64,000 bases of DNA, taken from positions 660,816 to 724,815 of the forward strand of contig NZ_QNHG01000001.1 in assembly GCF_003290025.1 (NCBI RefSeq), in the 5' to 3' direction. Of this stretch, positions 27,941-38,375 are shown in pieces. Numbering within the stretch: position 1 is the stretch's first letter; every line of letters begins with the position of its first letter. The position numbers and the translations under genes were made by a program. The DNA comes from Pseudogemmobacter bohemicus. GTDB lineage: Bacteria > Pseudomonadota > Alphaproteobacteria > Rhodobacterales > Rhodobacteraceae. The notes beneath the pieces are model-generated. The model did not search any database and was not told where the DNA came from. It was given only the letters and a program-made list of their open reading frames with translations.

Positions 27941-29113
27941 ATGGGCCTGATGCGGTCGATAGAGCTTTTCGTTGGTGCCGGTGGCCTTGGTATTGCTGCC
28001 AGCCGATCCGGCTTCGCACCTGCCGTTGTGATCGACTGGGACAAGTGGGCCTGCGACACAATCCGTGAAAACAAGCAGCGCGGCCTTGCCCCCTTCGCCC
28101 ACTGGAACGTAGTCGAGTGCGATATTCGCGGTTTTGACTTCGGGCAGGTGAAGGGTCCTATCGACTTGGTGACCGGCGGTCCCCCGTGCCAACCATTCTC
28201 CCTTGGTGGCCAGCATCGCGCCTTCCTAGACACTCGTGACATGTTTCCGCAAGCGGTGCGCGCGGTTCGGACCCTCCGGCCCAAGGCATTCGTCTTTGAG
28301 AACGTGAAGGGGCTGACCCGCGCGACCTTTGCCAGTTATCTAGAATACATCAGGCTCCAACTGCGGCACCCGGACGTGGTGGTGCGTGACGGCGAACCTT
28401 GGATAGACCATCTGGCGCGGTTGGAAGAGTTTGAGACCTCCGGCAGCCACGATGGCCTCCACTACAACGTGGTGATGCGCGTCCTGAACGCCGCCAACTA
28501 CGGTGTGCCGCAGCGGCGGGAGCGGGTGTTCATCGTCGGCTTTCGGTCGGACCTTGCCTTTGACTGGCACTTCCCATCGCCCACTAACGGACAGGACGCG
28601 CTGCTTTGGTCGCAGTGGCGTTCCGGCGAATACTGGGACCTGCACCGGGTCGCCAAGAAAGACCGTCCCGAGGCTGGCAGTGGTCGCGCGCGGGCTTTGA
28701 AGTTGGCATCCCCGCCGATGGAGGAGCCTTGGCTGACTGTGCGTGATGCCATCTCCGACCTGCCAGACCCAGAACATTCGCCAGAGAAGGCGCGCGCCTA
28801 CCACGACCACCGCTTCATGGGCGGGGCGCGGACCTATGCGGGCCACACCGGAAGCCCGCTGGATGAGCCTGCCAAGACCTTGAAGGCCGGGGTGCATGGT
28901 GTTCCCGGGGGCGAGAACATGCTGCGGCGAGCGGATGGGTCGGTGCGCTACTTCACCGTCAGGGAGAGCGCGCGCTTGCAGACATTCCCTGATGAGATGG
29001 TGTTCCACGGGTCTTGGACTGAATCCATGCGCCAGCTAGGCAACGCGGTCCCGAGCTTGATGGCAGAACATGTCCTGACCAGTGTGAAGCGGCGGCTCAC
29101 ACAAACTTCGTGA
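27941..29113 (+). CDS. C5-cytosine DNA methyltransferase
   Basis: A 390-residue type II modification enzyme. Motif I ELFVGAGGLGIA, motif IV GGPPCQPFS with catalytic Cys83, motif VI ENVKG, motif VIII QRRERVFIVGF and motif X QLGNAVPSLMAE are all present. It should protect host DNA from the restriction enzyme encoded on the opposite strand immediately downstream. The ATG at 27941 is used because CGGAG lies about 11 bases upstream; an in-frame ATG at 27950 is an alternative. The 3' ends of the two genes overlap by 17 bases. Confidence 0.93.
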   Translation: MGLMRSIELFVGAGGLGIAASRSGFAPAVVIDWDKWACDTIRENKQRGLAPFAHWNVVECDIRGFDFGQVKGPIDLVTGGPPCQPFSLGGQHRAFLDTRDMFPQAVRAVRTLRPKAFVFENVKGLTRATFASYLEYIRLQLRHPDVVVRDGEPWIDHLARLEEFETSGSHDGLHYNVVMRVLNAANYGVPQRRERVFIVGFRSDLAFDWHFPSPTNGQDALLWSQWRSGEYWDLHRVAKKDRPEAGSGRARALKLASPPMEEPWLTVRDAISDLPDPEHSPEKARAYHDHRFMGGARTYAGHTGSPLDEPAKTLKAGVHGVPGGENMLRRADGSVRYFTVRESARLQTFPDEMVFHGSWTESMRQLGNAVPSLMAEHVLTSVKRRLTQTS

Positions 29114-29753
29114 TGCGCTCATACATGCGCCGCAGCGTCGGGTCGGCATAGTCTGACGCAAGGTCGGTTGTCCGCTGGCGGATCAGTTCCTCAGCCTTGA
29201 CCGCCCCCTCCGTCCCCGCTGGCCTGCCGCCGCGACCGGGGTGGAGTGAGTCCCAGAGGCCGGGCGTTCCTGTCATTCGGTTCTTGCCAACAACCTTGCT
29301 GCCGAAGCTCATCCCGTTCCAGACGGGCCGAAAGACACGGATCATCACCGACTCAGCAAGGGTGATGTAGGCGTCGTTCAGAACCAGCGCCCTGCACTGG
29401 AAGTCGGACAGCGACAGGTTGTTGACGGCTGCGATGGACCGGGAGTGTTCTGCGATCCTGTCATAGAGCTTGCGCGCCCGAGTGCCGCTGGGGCTGAACC
29501 CCTGCTTGGAGCTCTCGCCCGCCGCCTTGCCGATGTAGATCGGATACTTGAACCGCCTGCCATCCAGAGAGACGAGGCTGCTGTAGGCGGTATGGTCGCC
29601 GCTGTAGTAGAGCGCATAGACCCCGGCCCCGGCGAAGGGGGTGGGCGGCGGCATTGCGAGAAGCGGCTGCTCCAACAATTCCACAGCCAGCGTCACGCCG
29701 ACATTCTCGACTGACAGCGGGTCAAACTCAGTTGGGGCAAATGAATCGGCCAT
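29097..29753 (-). CDS. Eco29kI-family type II restriction endonuclease
   Basis: A 218-residue protein with the GIY-YIG nuclease core: GVYALYYSGDH, then YPIYIGKAAGE, an Arg/His helix (RARKLYDRIAEHSRSI) and LSDFQCRALVLND. LAESVMIRVFRPVWNG carries the catalytic Glu and the family's Trp-Asn. This layout is that of Eco29kI, which cuts CCGCGG; the same specificity is likely but not shown. The ATG at 29753 is preferred over an upstream TTG-type start. There is no controller gene. It converges on its methyltransferase. Confidence 0.88.
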   Translation of the reverse strand: MADSFAPTEFDPLSVENVGVTLAVELLEQPLLAMPPPTPFAGAGVYALYYSGDHTAYSSLVSLDGRRFKYPIYIGKAAGESSKQGFSPSGTRARKLYDRIAEHSRSIAAVNNLSLSDFQCRALVLNDAYITLAESVMIRVFRPVWNGMSFGSKVVGKNRMTGTPGLWDSLHPGRGGRPAGTEGAVKAEELIRQRTTDLASDYADPTLRRMYERITKFV

Positions 29754-29886
29754 ACCCCGGTTATTGCACAGCAATCTGAGGCTGTCGCCCTGAAGTTGCT
29801 GGCGCCAATATTGCCCAGGGTAACGCGGGATAACGATCCGGCTTGACCGCCGCTTCCGCCTAACCGCTTGTTTTCCTAAGGATTTA

Positions 29887-29961
<75 letters not shown>

Positions 29962-30088
29962 GCCGTCTCGGTGAGCGGGGGAATAACCACAAACATTCGG
30001 GACCGCAAGCCCCTTTTCATGCTCTTGTGAGCGCTCTGTTTCGGCGGGCTCTGGACCGTGCCTCGGGGAGAGGGTATTTCTTCCCGCC

Positions 30089-30292
30089 ATGGACAGGTCT
30101 TCGGAAAATGGTGGCGGCGAGAAGCCTTTGGGCAGGAAGCCCGCGCAGGCTGCGACGACGCGGGAAGGGCGGCTCAAGGCGGCTCTCAAGGCCAATATGG
30201 CCCGGCGCAAGTCTCAGGCCAGGGGGCGGGCGGAGGCTGATGAGGGCGGATCCGGGGATGGCCCAGACGAAGGCGCCGGCGAAGACAGCTGA
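30089..30292 (+). CDS. Small basic hypothetical protein upstream of murA
   Basis: A 67-residue protein. A polar N-terminus is followed by a helical basic core (TREGRLKAALKANMARRKSQA) and an acidic Gly-rich tail. No cysteine, membrane segment or known domain. The core looks conserved in type, and it is common for such a frame to precede murA in this group. Spacing to murA is 84 bases. The ribosome-binding site is weak, so certainty is moderate. Confidence 0.55.
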   Translation: MDRSSENGGGEKPLGRKPAQAATTREGRLKAALKANMARRKSQARGRAEADEGGSGDGPDEGAGEDS

Positions 30293-30376
30293 CCGGCGCC
30301 CTGGCGCAACGGATCGCAGCGGCGGGCGGAAGAACGGCTAACACGGCATAACAAAGACAAAGGGTAAGAGGCGGGC

Positions 30377-31645
30377 ATGGATTCGATTCTGGTTAAGGGT
30401 AACGGGCCGCTGAATGGTGTGATCCCCATCGCGGGCGCCAAGAATGCCTGCCTCACGCTGATGCCGGCGACGCTGCTCTCGGAAGAGCCGCTGACGCTGA
30501 CCAATGCACCGCGGCTTTCGGATATCCGGACCATGACGAGCCTGTTGCAATCGCTGGGGGCCGAGGTCTCGGCGCTGCAGGATGGCAAGGTGATCACCAT
30601 GTCCTCGCATGGCATGCTGAACCCGACCGCCGATTACGACATCGTCCGCAAGATGCGGGCGTCGAACCTGGTGCTGGGCCCCTTGCTGGCGCGACTGGGG
30701 CATGCGGTGGTCTCGCTGCCGGGCGGCTGCGCGATCGGGGCACGGCCAATGGATATCCATATCGACGCGCTGGCGGCGCTTGGCGCCGAGATCGACCTGC
30801 GCGATGGCTATCTGCATGCGAAGACGCAAGGCGGGCTGAAAGGCGCGGTGCATGAAATGCGCTTTGCCTCCGTGGGTGCTACCGAGAATTTCGTGATGGC
30901 GGCAACGCTGGCAAAGGGCACATCGGTCCTGAAAAACGCGGCGCGGGAGCCGGAGATCGTCGACCTCGTACAGTGTCTGCGCCGCATGGGCGCCGAGATC
31001 GAGGGCGAGGGCACATCGACCATCACAATCCAGGGCGTCGACCGGCTGCGCGGTGCGACCCATCCGGTGGTGACCGACCGGATCGAGCTGGGCACCTATA
31101 TGCTGGCGCCGGCGATCTGCGGCGGCGAGGTGGAATGCCTGGGCGGGCGGATCGACCTGCTGGCGGCCTTTTGTGAAAAGCTTGATGAGGCGGGGATTTC
31201 CGTTACCGAGACCGAAAAGGGCCTGAAGGTTGCGCGCAGGAATGGGCGTGTGAAGGCGGTGAATGTGGTGACCGAGCCCTTCCCGGGCTTCCCCACCGAT
31301 CTTCAGGCGCAGATGATGGCGCTTTTGTGCACCGCCGAGGGCACCTCTGTGCTGGAAGAAAAGATCTTTGAAAACCGCTTCATGCATGCGCCCGAACTGA
31401 TGCGGATGGGCGCCCGGATCGAGGTTCATGGCGGCCATGCCACGGTTTATGGCGTCGAAAAGCTGCGCGGCGCGCCGGTGATGGCGACCGATCTGCGCGC
31501 GAGCGTGTCGCTGATTCTGGCGGGCCTTGCGGCCGAGGGCGAAACGGTGGTCAGCCGCGTCTATCACCTTGATCGCGGTTATGAGCGGGTCGAGGAAAAG
31601 CTGCTGGCCTGCGGCGCCCATATCGAGCGGATCAGCGGCAGCTGA
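30377..31645 (+). CDS. murA: UDP-N-acetylglucosamine 1-carboxyvinyltransferase MurA
   Basis: A 422-residue enzyme for the first committed step of peptidoglycan synthesis, adding enolpyruvate from PEP to UDP-GlcNAc. Lys22-Asn23 (IAGAKNACL) and the catalytic Cys118 in [13 protein letters not shown] are present, so it should be sensitive to fosfomycin-type attack at that Cys. AAGAGG precedes the ATG. The DUF2948 gene follows ten bases later. Confidence 0.97.
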   Translation: MDSILVKGNGPLNGVIPIAGAKNACLTLMPATLLSEEPLTLTNAPRLSDIRTMTSLLQSLGAEVSALQDGKVITMSSHGMLNPTADYDIVRKMRASNLVLGPLLARLGHAVVSLPGGCAIGARPMDIHIDALAALGAEIDLRDGYLHAKTQGGLKGAVHEMRFASVGATENFVMAATLAKGTSVLKNAAREPEIVDLVQCLRRMGAEIEGEGTSTITIQGVDRLRGATHPVVTDRIELGTYMLAPAICGGEVECLGGRIDLLAAFCEKLDEAGISVTETEKGLKVARRNGRVKAVNVVTEPFPGFPTDLQAQMMALLCTAEGTSVLEEKIFENRFMHAPELMRMGARIEVHGGHATVYGVEKLRGAPVMATDLRASVSLILAGLAAEGETVVSRVYHLDRGYERVEEKLLACGAHIERISGS

Positions 31646-31655
31646 GGAGAAGACA

Positions 31656-32132
31656 ATGGCAGATGCACGTTTCGAGGATGGCGATGAGGCGCCGCTGAAG
31701 CTGGTCGCGCTGGAGCCGGCGGATCTGACGGTGATCGCCAGCCTGATCCAGGACGCGGTTCTGCCGGGATCCGAGATGAAATACGACCGCAGGCGGCGCC
31801 GGTTCGCGGCGCTGATCAATCGGTTTCGCTGGGAAGACAGTGCTTTCGCCGAACGGGCCGGGCGCCCTTATGAGCGGGTGCGAAGCCTGTTGACCGTCGA
31901 AGACGTGCTTGAGGTGCGCAGCCAGGGCATCAGCCCGGGCGATGCCGGTCAGGTGCTCTCGATCCTCGACCTGCATTTTGTGCCGGGCGAGGATGGGGCA
32001 GGGGTGCTGACGCTGATCCTGGCCGGAGACGGGCTGATCGAGCTGCGGCTTGAGGCGCTGGAAGTCGTGCTGAGCGATGTGACAAAGCCCTATATCGCGC
32101 CCTCGGGCAAGAAGCCCGGGCATGGCGACTGA
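31656..32132 (+). CDS. DUF2948 family protein
   Basis: A 158-residue protein with LEPADLTVIASLIQDAVLPG and MKYDRRRRRFAALINRFRWED. Later come YERVRSLLTVEDVLEVRSQG and a C-terminal IELRLEALEVVLSDVTKPY. This matches DUF2948, found next to murA in alphaproteobacteria; its role is unknown. GAGGAGA lies just before the ATG, which falls ten bases after the murA stop, so the two form one unit. Confidence 0.88.
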   Translation: MADARFEDGDEAPLKLVALEPADLTVIASLIQDAVLPGSEMKYDRRRRRFAALINRFRWEDSAFAERAGRPYERVRSLLTVEDVLEVRSQGISPGDAGQVLSILDLHFVPGEDGAGVLTLILAGDGLIELRLEALEVVLSDVTKPYIAPSGKKPGHGD

Positions 32133-32150
32133 GCCCCGCGCCCGTCCGGC

Positions 32151-32657
32151 TCAGCCTGGCGGGCAGGTGGTCAGCCAGAGCTGATCCCAGGGCTCATCGC
32201 CGGGGCTGTCGAAAATCTCATAGCGCAGCTGCCGGCCCAGATCGGTGAACAAAAGGCTGGGTGGTGCCTTTTCGCCCTCGACCGGGAAGGCGCCGATCTG
32301 GTTGGCTTCCACTGAATAGACCAGCCCCTCCCAGACGCGGCAGGCTTCCAGTTCTTCCTCTGTCGGCCCCTCATCGGGGCCGGGGATCGGGCAGCCAAGA
32401 TAGATCTGTCCGGTATCGCGGCTGGTGCCCATATTGGTCCGGATGACGCCCCAGAGATTGCGGCCGTCCTGCAGTTCGACATCGAAAATCGCGACGGTCA
32501 TGCCGGTCTGTTCCCAGCTTTTCATTGGCCGGAACGAGATGCGGAAGCCGCTATCCTCATGCGCATAGACCGCACGCTCTGGCGGGCAGGCGACCTCGGC
32601 GATTGCGGGTGCCGCCATTCCGGCCAGGGCGATCAGGGTGGCTGCGGCGCGGATCAC
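32151..32657 (-). CDS. Secreted hypothetical protein
   Basis: A 168-residue protein with a signal peptide ([20 protein letters not shown]) and a mature domain with four Cys ([36 protein letters not shown]), probably two disulfides. The start is a GTG overlapping the tyrS stop by four bases (GTGA), so it is translated with tyrS although unrelated in function. Family not recognised; a periplasmic location is inferred. Confidence 0.7.
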   Translation of the reverse strand: MIRAAATLIALAGMAAPAIAEVACPPERAVYAHEDSGFRISFRPMKSWEQTGMTVAIFDVELQDGRNLWGVIRTNMGTSRDTGQIYLGCPIPGPDEGPTEEELEACRVWEGLVYSVEANQIGAFPVEGEKAPPSLLFTDLGRQLRYEIFDSPGDEPWDQLWLTTCPPG

Positions 32658-33904
32658 TCCAGCACCACCAGTGCGTGCCGTTTCTTGCCAGCGGTGAGCT
32701 TGACCGGATCGGCCAGCTCACCCGCGCCAAGGCGCAGGCCCGCATCAAGGATCAGCTCGTCATTCATCTTCGCGCCGCCCTCGGCGATCAGGCGCTTGGC
32801 ATCCTTGCCCGAGCCCGAAAGCCCGGCGCGCACCAGCAGCTGTACGATGCCGATCCCGTCGGCCAATTCGGCGGCGGTCAGGGCAACGGTCGGCAGGTCG
32901 TCACCGATACCGCCCTTTTCAAACACTTCGCGCGCGGTGGCCTCGGCGGCCCGTGCCGCCTCTTCGCCATGCAAAAGCCCGGTCGCGAGATTGGCGAGGA
33001 TGATCTTACCCTCGTTGATCTCTGACCCTTGCAGCGCGCCCAGGCGGTCACATTCCTCAACCGGCAATTCGGTGAAGATTTTCAGGAACTTCGCCACATC
33101 GGCATCGGTCGTGTTGCGCCAGAACTGCCAGAACTCATAGGCCGAGAGCATCTGGTCATTCAGCCAGACCGCGCCATTGGCCGATTTACCCATCTTGCGC
33201 CCGTCCGAAGTGGTCAGAAGCGGCGTCGTCAGCCCGTAAATCTCGCGATCCGCCACGCGGCGGGCAAGGTCGATGCCATTGACGATATTCCCCCACTGAT
33301 CCGAGCCGCCCATCTGCAACAGGCAGCCGTAACGGCGGTTGATCTGGACGAAATCATAGGCCTGGAGGATCATGTAGTTGAATTCGAGGAAGGAGAGGCT
33401 CTGCTCCCGGTCCAGCCGCGATTTGACCGATTCAAAGGACAGCATCCGGTTGACCGAGAAATGCCGCCCTATATCGCGCAGGAAGTCCAGATAATTCAGA
33501 TTATCCAGCCATTCCGCATTGTTGAGCATGATCGCGCCATTCGGCGCATCCGAGTAATCGAGATATTTCGCGAAAACCCGGCCCATACCGGCGATATTCT
33601 CGTCGATCTTTTCCGGCGTCAGCAGCGGGCGCTCCTCTGACCGGAACGAGGGATCCCCCACCTTGGTCGTGCCGCCGCCCATCAGCGTGATCGGCTTATG
33701 GCCGGTTTTTTGCAGCCAGCGCAGCACCATGATGTTCATCAGATGGCCGACATGCAGGCTTGCCGCCGTTGCGTCATAGCCGATATAGGCGGGCACCACC
33801 CCCCTGATCAGCGCCTCGTCCAATGCCTGATAATCGGTGCAATCGGCGACAAAGCCGCGCTCGAACATCACGCGCAGGAATTCTGATTTCGGATGGTAGG
33901 TCAT
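32654..33904 (-). CDS. tyrS: Tyrosyl-tRNA synthetase
   Basis: A 416-residue class I aminoacyl-tRNA synthetase charging tRNA-Tyr. The HIGH motif appears as LHVGHLMN, the KMSKS motif as [10 protein letters not shown], and GGSDQWGNI is the tyrosine-binding helix. An S4-like RNA-binding domain forms the C-terminus (about residues 350-416, with [20 protein letters not shown]). Start ATG at 33904 gives [13 protein letters not shown]; the longer open frame overlaps the divergent anmK and is rejected. Confidence 0.97.
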   Translation of the reverse strand: MTYHPKSEFLRVMFERGFVADCTDYQALDEALIRGVVPAYIGYDATAASLHVGHLMNIMVLRWLQKTGHKPITLMGGGTTKVGDPSFRSEERPLLTPEKIDENIAGMGRVFAKYLDYSDAPNGAIMLNNAEWLDNLNYLDFLRDIGRHFSVNRMLSFESVKSRLDREQSLSFLEFNYMILQAYDFVQINRRYGCLLQMGGSDQWGNIVNGIDLARRVADREIYGLTTPLLTTSDGRKMGKSANGAVWLNDQMLSAYEFWQFWRNTTDADVAKFLKIFTELPVEECDRLGALQGSEINEGKIILANLATGLLHGEEAARAAEATAREVFEKGGIGDDLPTVALTAAELADGIGIVQLLVRAGLSGSGKDAKRLIAEGGAKMNDELILDAGLRLGAGELADPVKLTAGKKRHALVVLE

Positions 33905-33995
33905 GGGTCGCGCTCCGCGCTCTCGCTTGCATATAGTCAGGCGGGTATAGCCGGGCGAGGCTAAAAGGAAAAGCCGGGTGGGGGCAAAAGGAAAG

Positions 33996-35162
33996 ATGGG
34001 CAGCAAGGCTGAAAAAGATCCGTGGAAAAGCGGGCCAGATGGCAAAGTGGTCGGGGGGGCGGCCGGGTCTGCGGTCTGGGCTCTGGGCACGATGTCGGGC
34101 ACCTCGCTGGACGGGGTTGATGCGGCGATGGTGTTGACCGATGGGCATCAGGTGCTGGAATTCGGGCCTTCGGCCTTCCGCCCCTATACCGCCAGTGAAC
34201 AGGTGGTTTTGCGCGCCGCGCTTGGCCACTGGCCGGGCGATCCCGGTGTGGCAGAAGCGGCGGAGGTGGTTGAGACCGCCCATGCCGAGGTGATGTCGCG
34301 CTTTGACGGTGTGCAGATCGCGGGTTTTCATGGCCAGACGCTCGCGCATGATCCGGGCGGGCGGGGCACCCATCAGGCCGGCAATGGCCAGCTGCTGGCC
34401 GATACGCTCGGGGTTCCGGTTCTGTGGAATTTCCGCTCGGCCGATGTGCAGATGGGCGGGCAGGGGGCACCGCTGGCGCCGTTCTACCATTTTGCGCTGG
34501 CGCGACGGATCGGGGCGAGCGAGCCGCTGGCCTTCCTGAACCTTGGCGGTGTCGGCAATCTGACCTGGATCGACCCGGCGCTGCCGCATCCCGAATCCGA
34601 GGGCGCGCTGCTGGCTTTCGACACCGGCCCGGCCAATGCGCCGGTGAATGACCTGATGCAGGCTCGGCTTGGCAAAAGCCATGACGAGGGCGGCAGCATT
34701 GCGGCGAAGGGCCGGGTGAAAAAGCCGGTGCTGGACCAGTTCCTCGCCCACCCGTATTTCCTGAAAATCCCACCGAAATCGCTGGATCGCGACGGCTTTC
34801 CGGGGCTGGCGGCAGCGGTCAGAAAGCTCGACACGGCGGCGGCGGCGGCGACGCTGACCGCTGCGGCGGTCTCGGCGGTGGTCGAGGGTGCGAAGCACTT
34901 CCCCAGCCCGGTCTCGCGGCTGCTGGTGACCGGCGGCGGGCGTCATAATCCGGTGATGATGAAAGGGCTGGCAAAGCGCCTTGGCTGTCCGGTCGATCCG
35001 GTCGAGGCGGTGGGGCTGGATGGCGATATGCTGGAGGCCCAGGCCTTTGCCTTCCTTGCGGTGCGGGTGGCAAAGGGGCTGCCGACATCCTGCCGGATGA
35101 CCACCGGCGTTGCGGCCAATATCGGCGGCGGAACCCTGTCGCGCCCGGTCACCTCTGACTGA
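33996..35162 (+). CDS. anmK: Anhydro-N-acetylmuramic acid kinase
   Basis: A 388-residue kinase that hydrolyses and phosphorylates anhydro-MurNAc during cell-wall recycling. It has [15 protein letters not shown] (phosphate loop), [36 protein letters not shown] and [12 protein letters not shown], all typical. The ATG at 33996 has AAAGGAA just upstream; a GTG at 33978 is an alternative. It works in the same recycling pathway as NagZ and the amidase encoded elsewhere in the window. It is divergent from tyrS across 91 bases. Confidence 0.94.
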   Translation: MGSKAEKDPWKSGPDGKVVGGAAGSAVWALGTMSGTSLDGVDAAMVLTDGHQVLEFGPSAFRPYTASEQVVLRAALGHWPGDPGVAEAAEVVETAHAEVMSRFDGVQIAGFHGQTLAHDPGGRGTHQAGNGQLLADTLGVPVLWNFRSADVQMGGQGAPLAPFYHFALARRIGASEPLAFLNLGGVGNLTWIDPALPHPESEGALLAFDTGPANAPVNDLMQARLGKSHDEGGSIAAKGRVKKPVLDQFLAHPYFLKIPPKSLDRDGFPGLAAAVRKLDTAAAAATLTAAAVSAVVEGAKHFPSPVSRLLVTGGGRHNPVMMKGLAKRLGCPVDPVEAVGLDGDMLEAQAFAFLAVRVAKGLPTSCRMTTGVAANIGGGTLSRPVTSD

Positions 35163-35168
35163 GCAAAA

Positions 35169-35188
35169 GGGCCGGAAATTTCCGGCCC
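35169..35188. terminator. Perfect palindrome after anmK
   Basis: GGGCCGGAAATTTCCGGCCC is a perfect 20-base palindrome six bases past the anmK stop. It can form a stem and may stop transcription, but has no T run after it. Confidence 0.45.
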
Positions 35189-35241
35189 TGGCAAACCGGG
35201 CCCTGGCAAACCCGGCCCTGGCAAAAGCCGCTCTGGCAAAA
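35182..35241. repeat. Four-unit tandem array, exactly 15 bp period
   Basis: Four 15-base units follow one another: CCGGCCCTGGCAAAC, CGGGCCCTGGCAAAC, CCGGCCCTGGCAAAA and GCCGCTCTGGCAAAA. The array starts 20 bases after the anmK stop. It is not part of any likely gene. Confidence 0.85.
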
Positions 35242-35244
35242 CCC

Positions 35245-35276
35245 GGCAACACCACCTGGTTCCAGGTGCTGTTGCC
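35245..35276. repeat. Long hairpin after the anmK array
   Basis: Fifteen-base arms GGCAACACCACCTGG and CCAGGTGCTGTTGCC, with one mismatch and a two-base loop, follow the tandem array directly. It could end transcription or stabilise RNA ends. Confidence 0.75.
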
Positions 35277-35427
35277 GCATTATCGCACAATATGAGGCAT
35301 CTGCCGCACCAAAAACTTTGCCTGGCGGGCGTTTCATTCCTGCGTTAAAATCCTATCTGTTGCCAGGTGTCGCGATGGGGGTTGCGGCGCTGATTTGCGC
35401 CTCTGACGGGGCGTCCGTTCTGAATGG

Positions 35428-36453
35428 ATGACTGGCTTGGCAACCTTTGAATATTACCTGACCGGCGATCAGATTGGCACCTATGGTTCTGCCAGCGGTC
35501 AGGGTAATGGCATGCAGATGGTCGTGACCCTGACCAATGTGCAGGCGATCGGCAGCTCGACAGATATCTACCGCATCGTGGTCACCCAGGCCAATTCCAG
35601 CGATACCAGCTTGCGCAATGGCCAATGGGTCTCGATCTACAGCTGGTCGGAAAGCAATCCCTCGGGCCGCCTTGTCTACAGCCAGCTGAACCCGCAGGAC
35701 GATATGTTCCAGGGGCGGGCCTCCGGCGTGAATTACCAGGTCTTCAGCTACAGCTCCAATCTGGTGATCGACCTGCGCGGCGTGACGCCCGGCACCATGA
35801 CCTATGGGGTCGAGCAGAACGAGGCGCTGAATATGCGGATGCCCTTCACGGGTTTCGCGACCACACCGCAAGAGCTTTTGCCTCCAACGCCCTGTTTTCT
35901 CAGCGGAACCCGTATTCTGACCCGGCGCGGACTGGTCACGGTCGAGGCATTGCAGGTCGGTGACCGGGTCTGGACGCGCGGCCATGGCATGCAGCGGATC
36001 CGCTGGATCGGCTCGGCCCCGGCGGCGGGGATCGCCCATCTGGCGCCGGTGCGGTTCGATGCCGGGGTGCTGGGCAATGACCGCCCGGTCTGGCTGTCGC
36101 AGCAGCATCGCGTGTTGATCAGCGGCTGGCAGGCGCAGCTGAATTTCGGCGCGGATGAGGTGCTGGTCGCGGCGGTGCATCTGGTCGATGGCGAGCGTAT
36201 CCGCATCGAAAGCCGGCCGCTGGTGCAATACTGGCATATGGCTTTCGCGCAGCATGAAATCATCTGCGCCGAGGGCATGCTGGCCGAAAGCCTGTTCCCC
36301 GGCCCGATGGCGCTTGGCTCGCTGGTGCCCGAGGCCCGGGCCGAGATCCTTGCGCTGTTCCCCGATTATTTCGGCGACAGCGCCAGGGAAACCCCGCAGA
36401 CCACGCGGCAATGCCTGAACCGGCGCGAGGCGCGGCTGGTGCATCTGGTCTGA
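35428..36453 (+). CDS. Hint-domain (hedgehog/intein-type) protein
   Basis: A 341-residue protein. Residues 1 to about 150 are a beta-rich domain without a clear family (ATFEYYLTGDQIGTYGSASG...). A Hint domain follows, beginning at Cys155: TPCFLSGTRILTRRGLVTVE, then ALQVGDRVWTRGHG, RWIGS, and WLSQQHRVLI. This is the autoprocessing fold of inteins and hedgehog proteins, in the Hint_2 form common in Rhodobacterales surface proteins. No signal peptide is seen. Whether it cleaves itself is unknown. The next gene, purN, converges on it. Confidence 0.85.
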   Translation: MTGLATFEYYLTGDQIGTYGSASGQGNGMQMVVTLTNVQAIGSSTDIYRIVVTQANSSDTSLRNGQWVSIYSWSESNPSGRLVYSQLNPQDDMFQGRASGVNYQVFSYSSNLVIDLRGVTPGTMTYGVEQNEALNMRMPFTGFATTPQELLPPTPCFLSGTRILTRRGLVTVEALQVGDRVWTRGHGMQRIRWIGSAPAAGIAHLAPVRFDAGVLGNDRPVWLSQQHRVLISGWQAQLNFGADEVLVAAVHLVDGERIRIESRPLVQYWHMAFAQHEIICAEGMLAESLFPGPMALGSLVPEARAEILALFPDYFGDSARETPQTTRQCLNRREARLVHLV

Positions 36454-36464
36454 CGCCTGGCGGC

Positions 36465-37058
36465 TCAGCTGCCGAAGAAAACCGGGCTGTGATCGCCGCC
36501 TGCATAGCGGCGCAGCACTGCCGGGTAGAGGCGGTGTTCCTCGCGCAGCACCCTTGCGGCAAGGGTCTCAGAGGTGTCGCCTGCCAGCACCGGCACCCGC
36601 GCCTGGCCCAGAAGCGGCCCGTCATCCAGCACCGCCGTCACCTCATGCACGGTGCAGCCGGCCTCAGGATCGCCGGCATCCAGCGCACGCTGATGGGTAT
36701 GCAGCCCCGGATATTTCGGCAAAAGCGACGGGTGGATATTCAGCATCCGGCCCTGAAACCGCGCGACAAAGCCCGGCGTCAGCACCCGCATGAACCCGGC
36801 AAGGCAAAGGATATCCGGCTCGGCCGCCTCGATATGGGCGATCAGTGCAGTCTCAAAAGCCGCGCGGTCGCCCTGGAAGGGGCGGTGATCGACTGCCGCT
36901 GTCGCGATACCGGCCGCGCATGCCTTTTCCAGCCCCGAAGCCCTGGGGTCATTCGACGCCACCAGCACCGGCCGCGCCGGATGATCACCGGTCATCGAAT
37001 TGACCAGCGCCACCATATTCGAGCCACCCCCCGAAATCAGGATGGCCACGCGTTTCAC
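36465..37058 (-). CDS. purN: Phosphoribosylglycinamide formyltransferase
   Basis: A 197-residue enzyme adding the formyl group from 10-formyl-THF to GAR in purine synthesis. [10 protein letters not shown] at the start, [28 protein letters not shown] (catalytic Asn and His) and [14 protein letters not shown] are all present. The start is a GTG overlapping the purM stop by four bases (GTGA), which couples the two genes of the same pathway. Confidence 0.96.
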   Translation of the reverse strand: MKRVAILISGGGSNMVALVNSMTGDHPARPVLVASNDPRASGLEKACAAGIATAAVDHRPFQGDRAAFETALIAHIEAAEPDILCLAGFMRVLTPGFVARFQGRMLNIHPSLLPKYPGLHTHQRALDAGDPEAGCTVHEVTAVLDDGPLLGQARVPVLAGDTSETLAARVLREEHRLYPAVLRRYAGGDHSPVFFGS

Positions 37059-38125
37059 AACAGGCGCCCTTTATAGATCACGCCCTCGCCCGAGGCGTCC
37101 TGTGCCACGATCCGCCCCATGCGCACCGGCTCTTCGCCGGCGGCTTTCAGGCTTGTCTCGACCCCATCCGCCTGGGCCGGATCGACCACGAGGATCATGC
37201 CGATGCCGCAGTTGAAGGTCTTCAGCAGTTCCGGCTCCGACATGCCGGCGGTCTCGGCCAGCCAGCGGAAGACGGCGGGCAGATCCCAGGCGCCAAGGTC
37301 GATCTCGCAGGCCAGGCCTTCGGGCAGGACACGCGGCGGGTTCTCGGTGATGCCGCCGCCGGTGATATGGGCAAGCCCATGCACGCCGCCGAGCCTGGCC
37401 GCCGCCAGCGCCTGCTTCACATAAAGCCGGGTGGGCGCAAGCAGCGCCTCGCCCAGGGTCGATTGCGCCCAGGGGCAGGGATCGGACCAGGAAAGGCCGG
37501 AAATCTCGACCACCTTGCGCACGAAACTGTAGCCGTTGGAATGCACGCCGCTGGAGCGCAGGCCGATCAGCACATCGCCCTCGGCCACCCCGGCGGGCAG
37601 GTGGGTGCCGCGCTCCATCGCGCCGACCGCAAAGCCCGCAAGGTCGAAATCGCCCTTGTGATACATGCCCGGCATTTCTGCGGTCTCGCCCCCGATCAGC
37701 GCACAGCCGGAATCCGCGCAGCCTTTGGCGATCCCTTCGATGATGCGGGTCGCCTGATCGACATCAAGCTTGCCGGTCGCGAAATAGTCTAAGAAAAACA
37801 GTGGCTCAGCGCCCTGACATACCAGGTCGTTGACGCACATTGCCACAAGGTCGACGCCGATCGTATCGACATTGCCGGTATCGATCGCGATCCGCAGTTT
37901 GGTGCCGACACCATCGGTTGCGGCCACGAGGATCGGATCTTTATAGCCGGCATCTTTCAGATCAAAAAGCGCGCCAAACCCACCGAGTCCGCCCATCACG
38001 CCGCTGCGCGATGTGGCCTTTGCCGCCGGTTTGATACGGTCAACCAGCCGGTTGCCGGCATCGATATCGACGCCTGCGCCCGCATAGGTCAGCCCCTGTT
38101 TCCCGGTATTCCCGCTCGTGGTCAT
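37055..38125 (-). CDS. purM: Phosphoribosylformylglycinamidine cyclo-ligase
   Basis: A 356-residue AIR synthetase acting in purine synthesis. It has [78 protein letters not shown] and [13 protein letters not shown]. The ATG at 38125 has GGGAG about ten bases before it; the open frame upstream overlaps the tRNA gene region and is discounted. Translated together with purN. Confidence 0.97.
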   Translation of the reverse strand: MTTSGNTGKQGLTYAGAGVDIDAGNRLVDRIKPAAKATSRSGVMGGLGGFGALFDLKDAGYKDPILVAATDGVGTKLRIAIDTGNVDTIGVDLVAMCVNDLVCQGAEPLFFLDYFATGKLDVDQATRIIEGIAKGCADSGCALIGGETAEMPGMYHKGDFDLAGFAVGAMERGTHLPAGVAEGDVLIGLRSSGVHSNGYSFVRKVVEISGLSWSDPCPWAQSTLGEALLAPTRLYVKQALAAARLGGVHGLAHITGGGITENPPRVLPEGLACEIDLGAWDLPAVFRWLAETAGMSEPELLKTFNCGIGMILVVDPAQADGVETSLKAAGEEPVRMGRIVAQDASGEGVIYKGRLL

Positions 38126-38299
38126 TCGCCCGTCTCCCGGCCCGCTGATCGCCCGTTCTGTGTCAGGTCCGCTTAGACCAAAGCCCCGCAAAGCGCAACG
38201 CGCCCCGGAGCCGCGAAAGCCCCGCCTTTGTCGAATCCTTGACCCCCGCCGGTCATCTGCTAGGCAGAGCGCATCCTCGCCGGCCAACGGCGCCATCGG

Positions 38300-38375
38300 G
38301 GGCCTGTAGCTCAATGGTCAGAGCAGGGCGCTCATAACGCCTTGGTTGGGGGTTCGAGTCCCTCCGGGCCTACCA
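38300..38375 (+). tRNA. tRNA with CAT anticodon, probably tRNA-Ile2
   Basis: A 76-base tRNA: acceptor GGGCCTG with CGGGCCT (first pair G-U), D arm GCTC...GAGC, anticodon loop CTCATAA in stem GGGCG/CGCCT, T loop GTTCGAGTC, encoded CCA. Anticodon CAT can be Met or lysidine-modified Ile2. The CTCATAA...TTGGT context resembles Ile2 more than elongator Met. An integrase fragment lies 165 bases downstream. Confidence 0.85.

Noticed and set aside
30338..31819. 493-residue open frame opposite murA
   Set aside because: Antisense mirror of murA with Arg/His/Gln-rich mirror composition and no motif.
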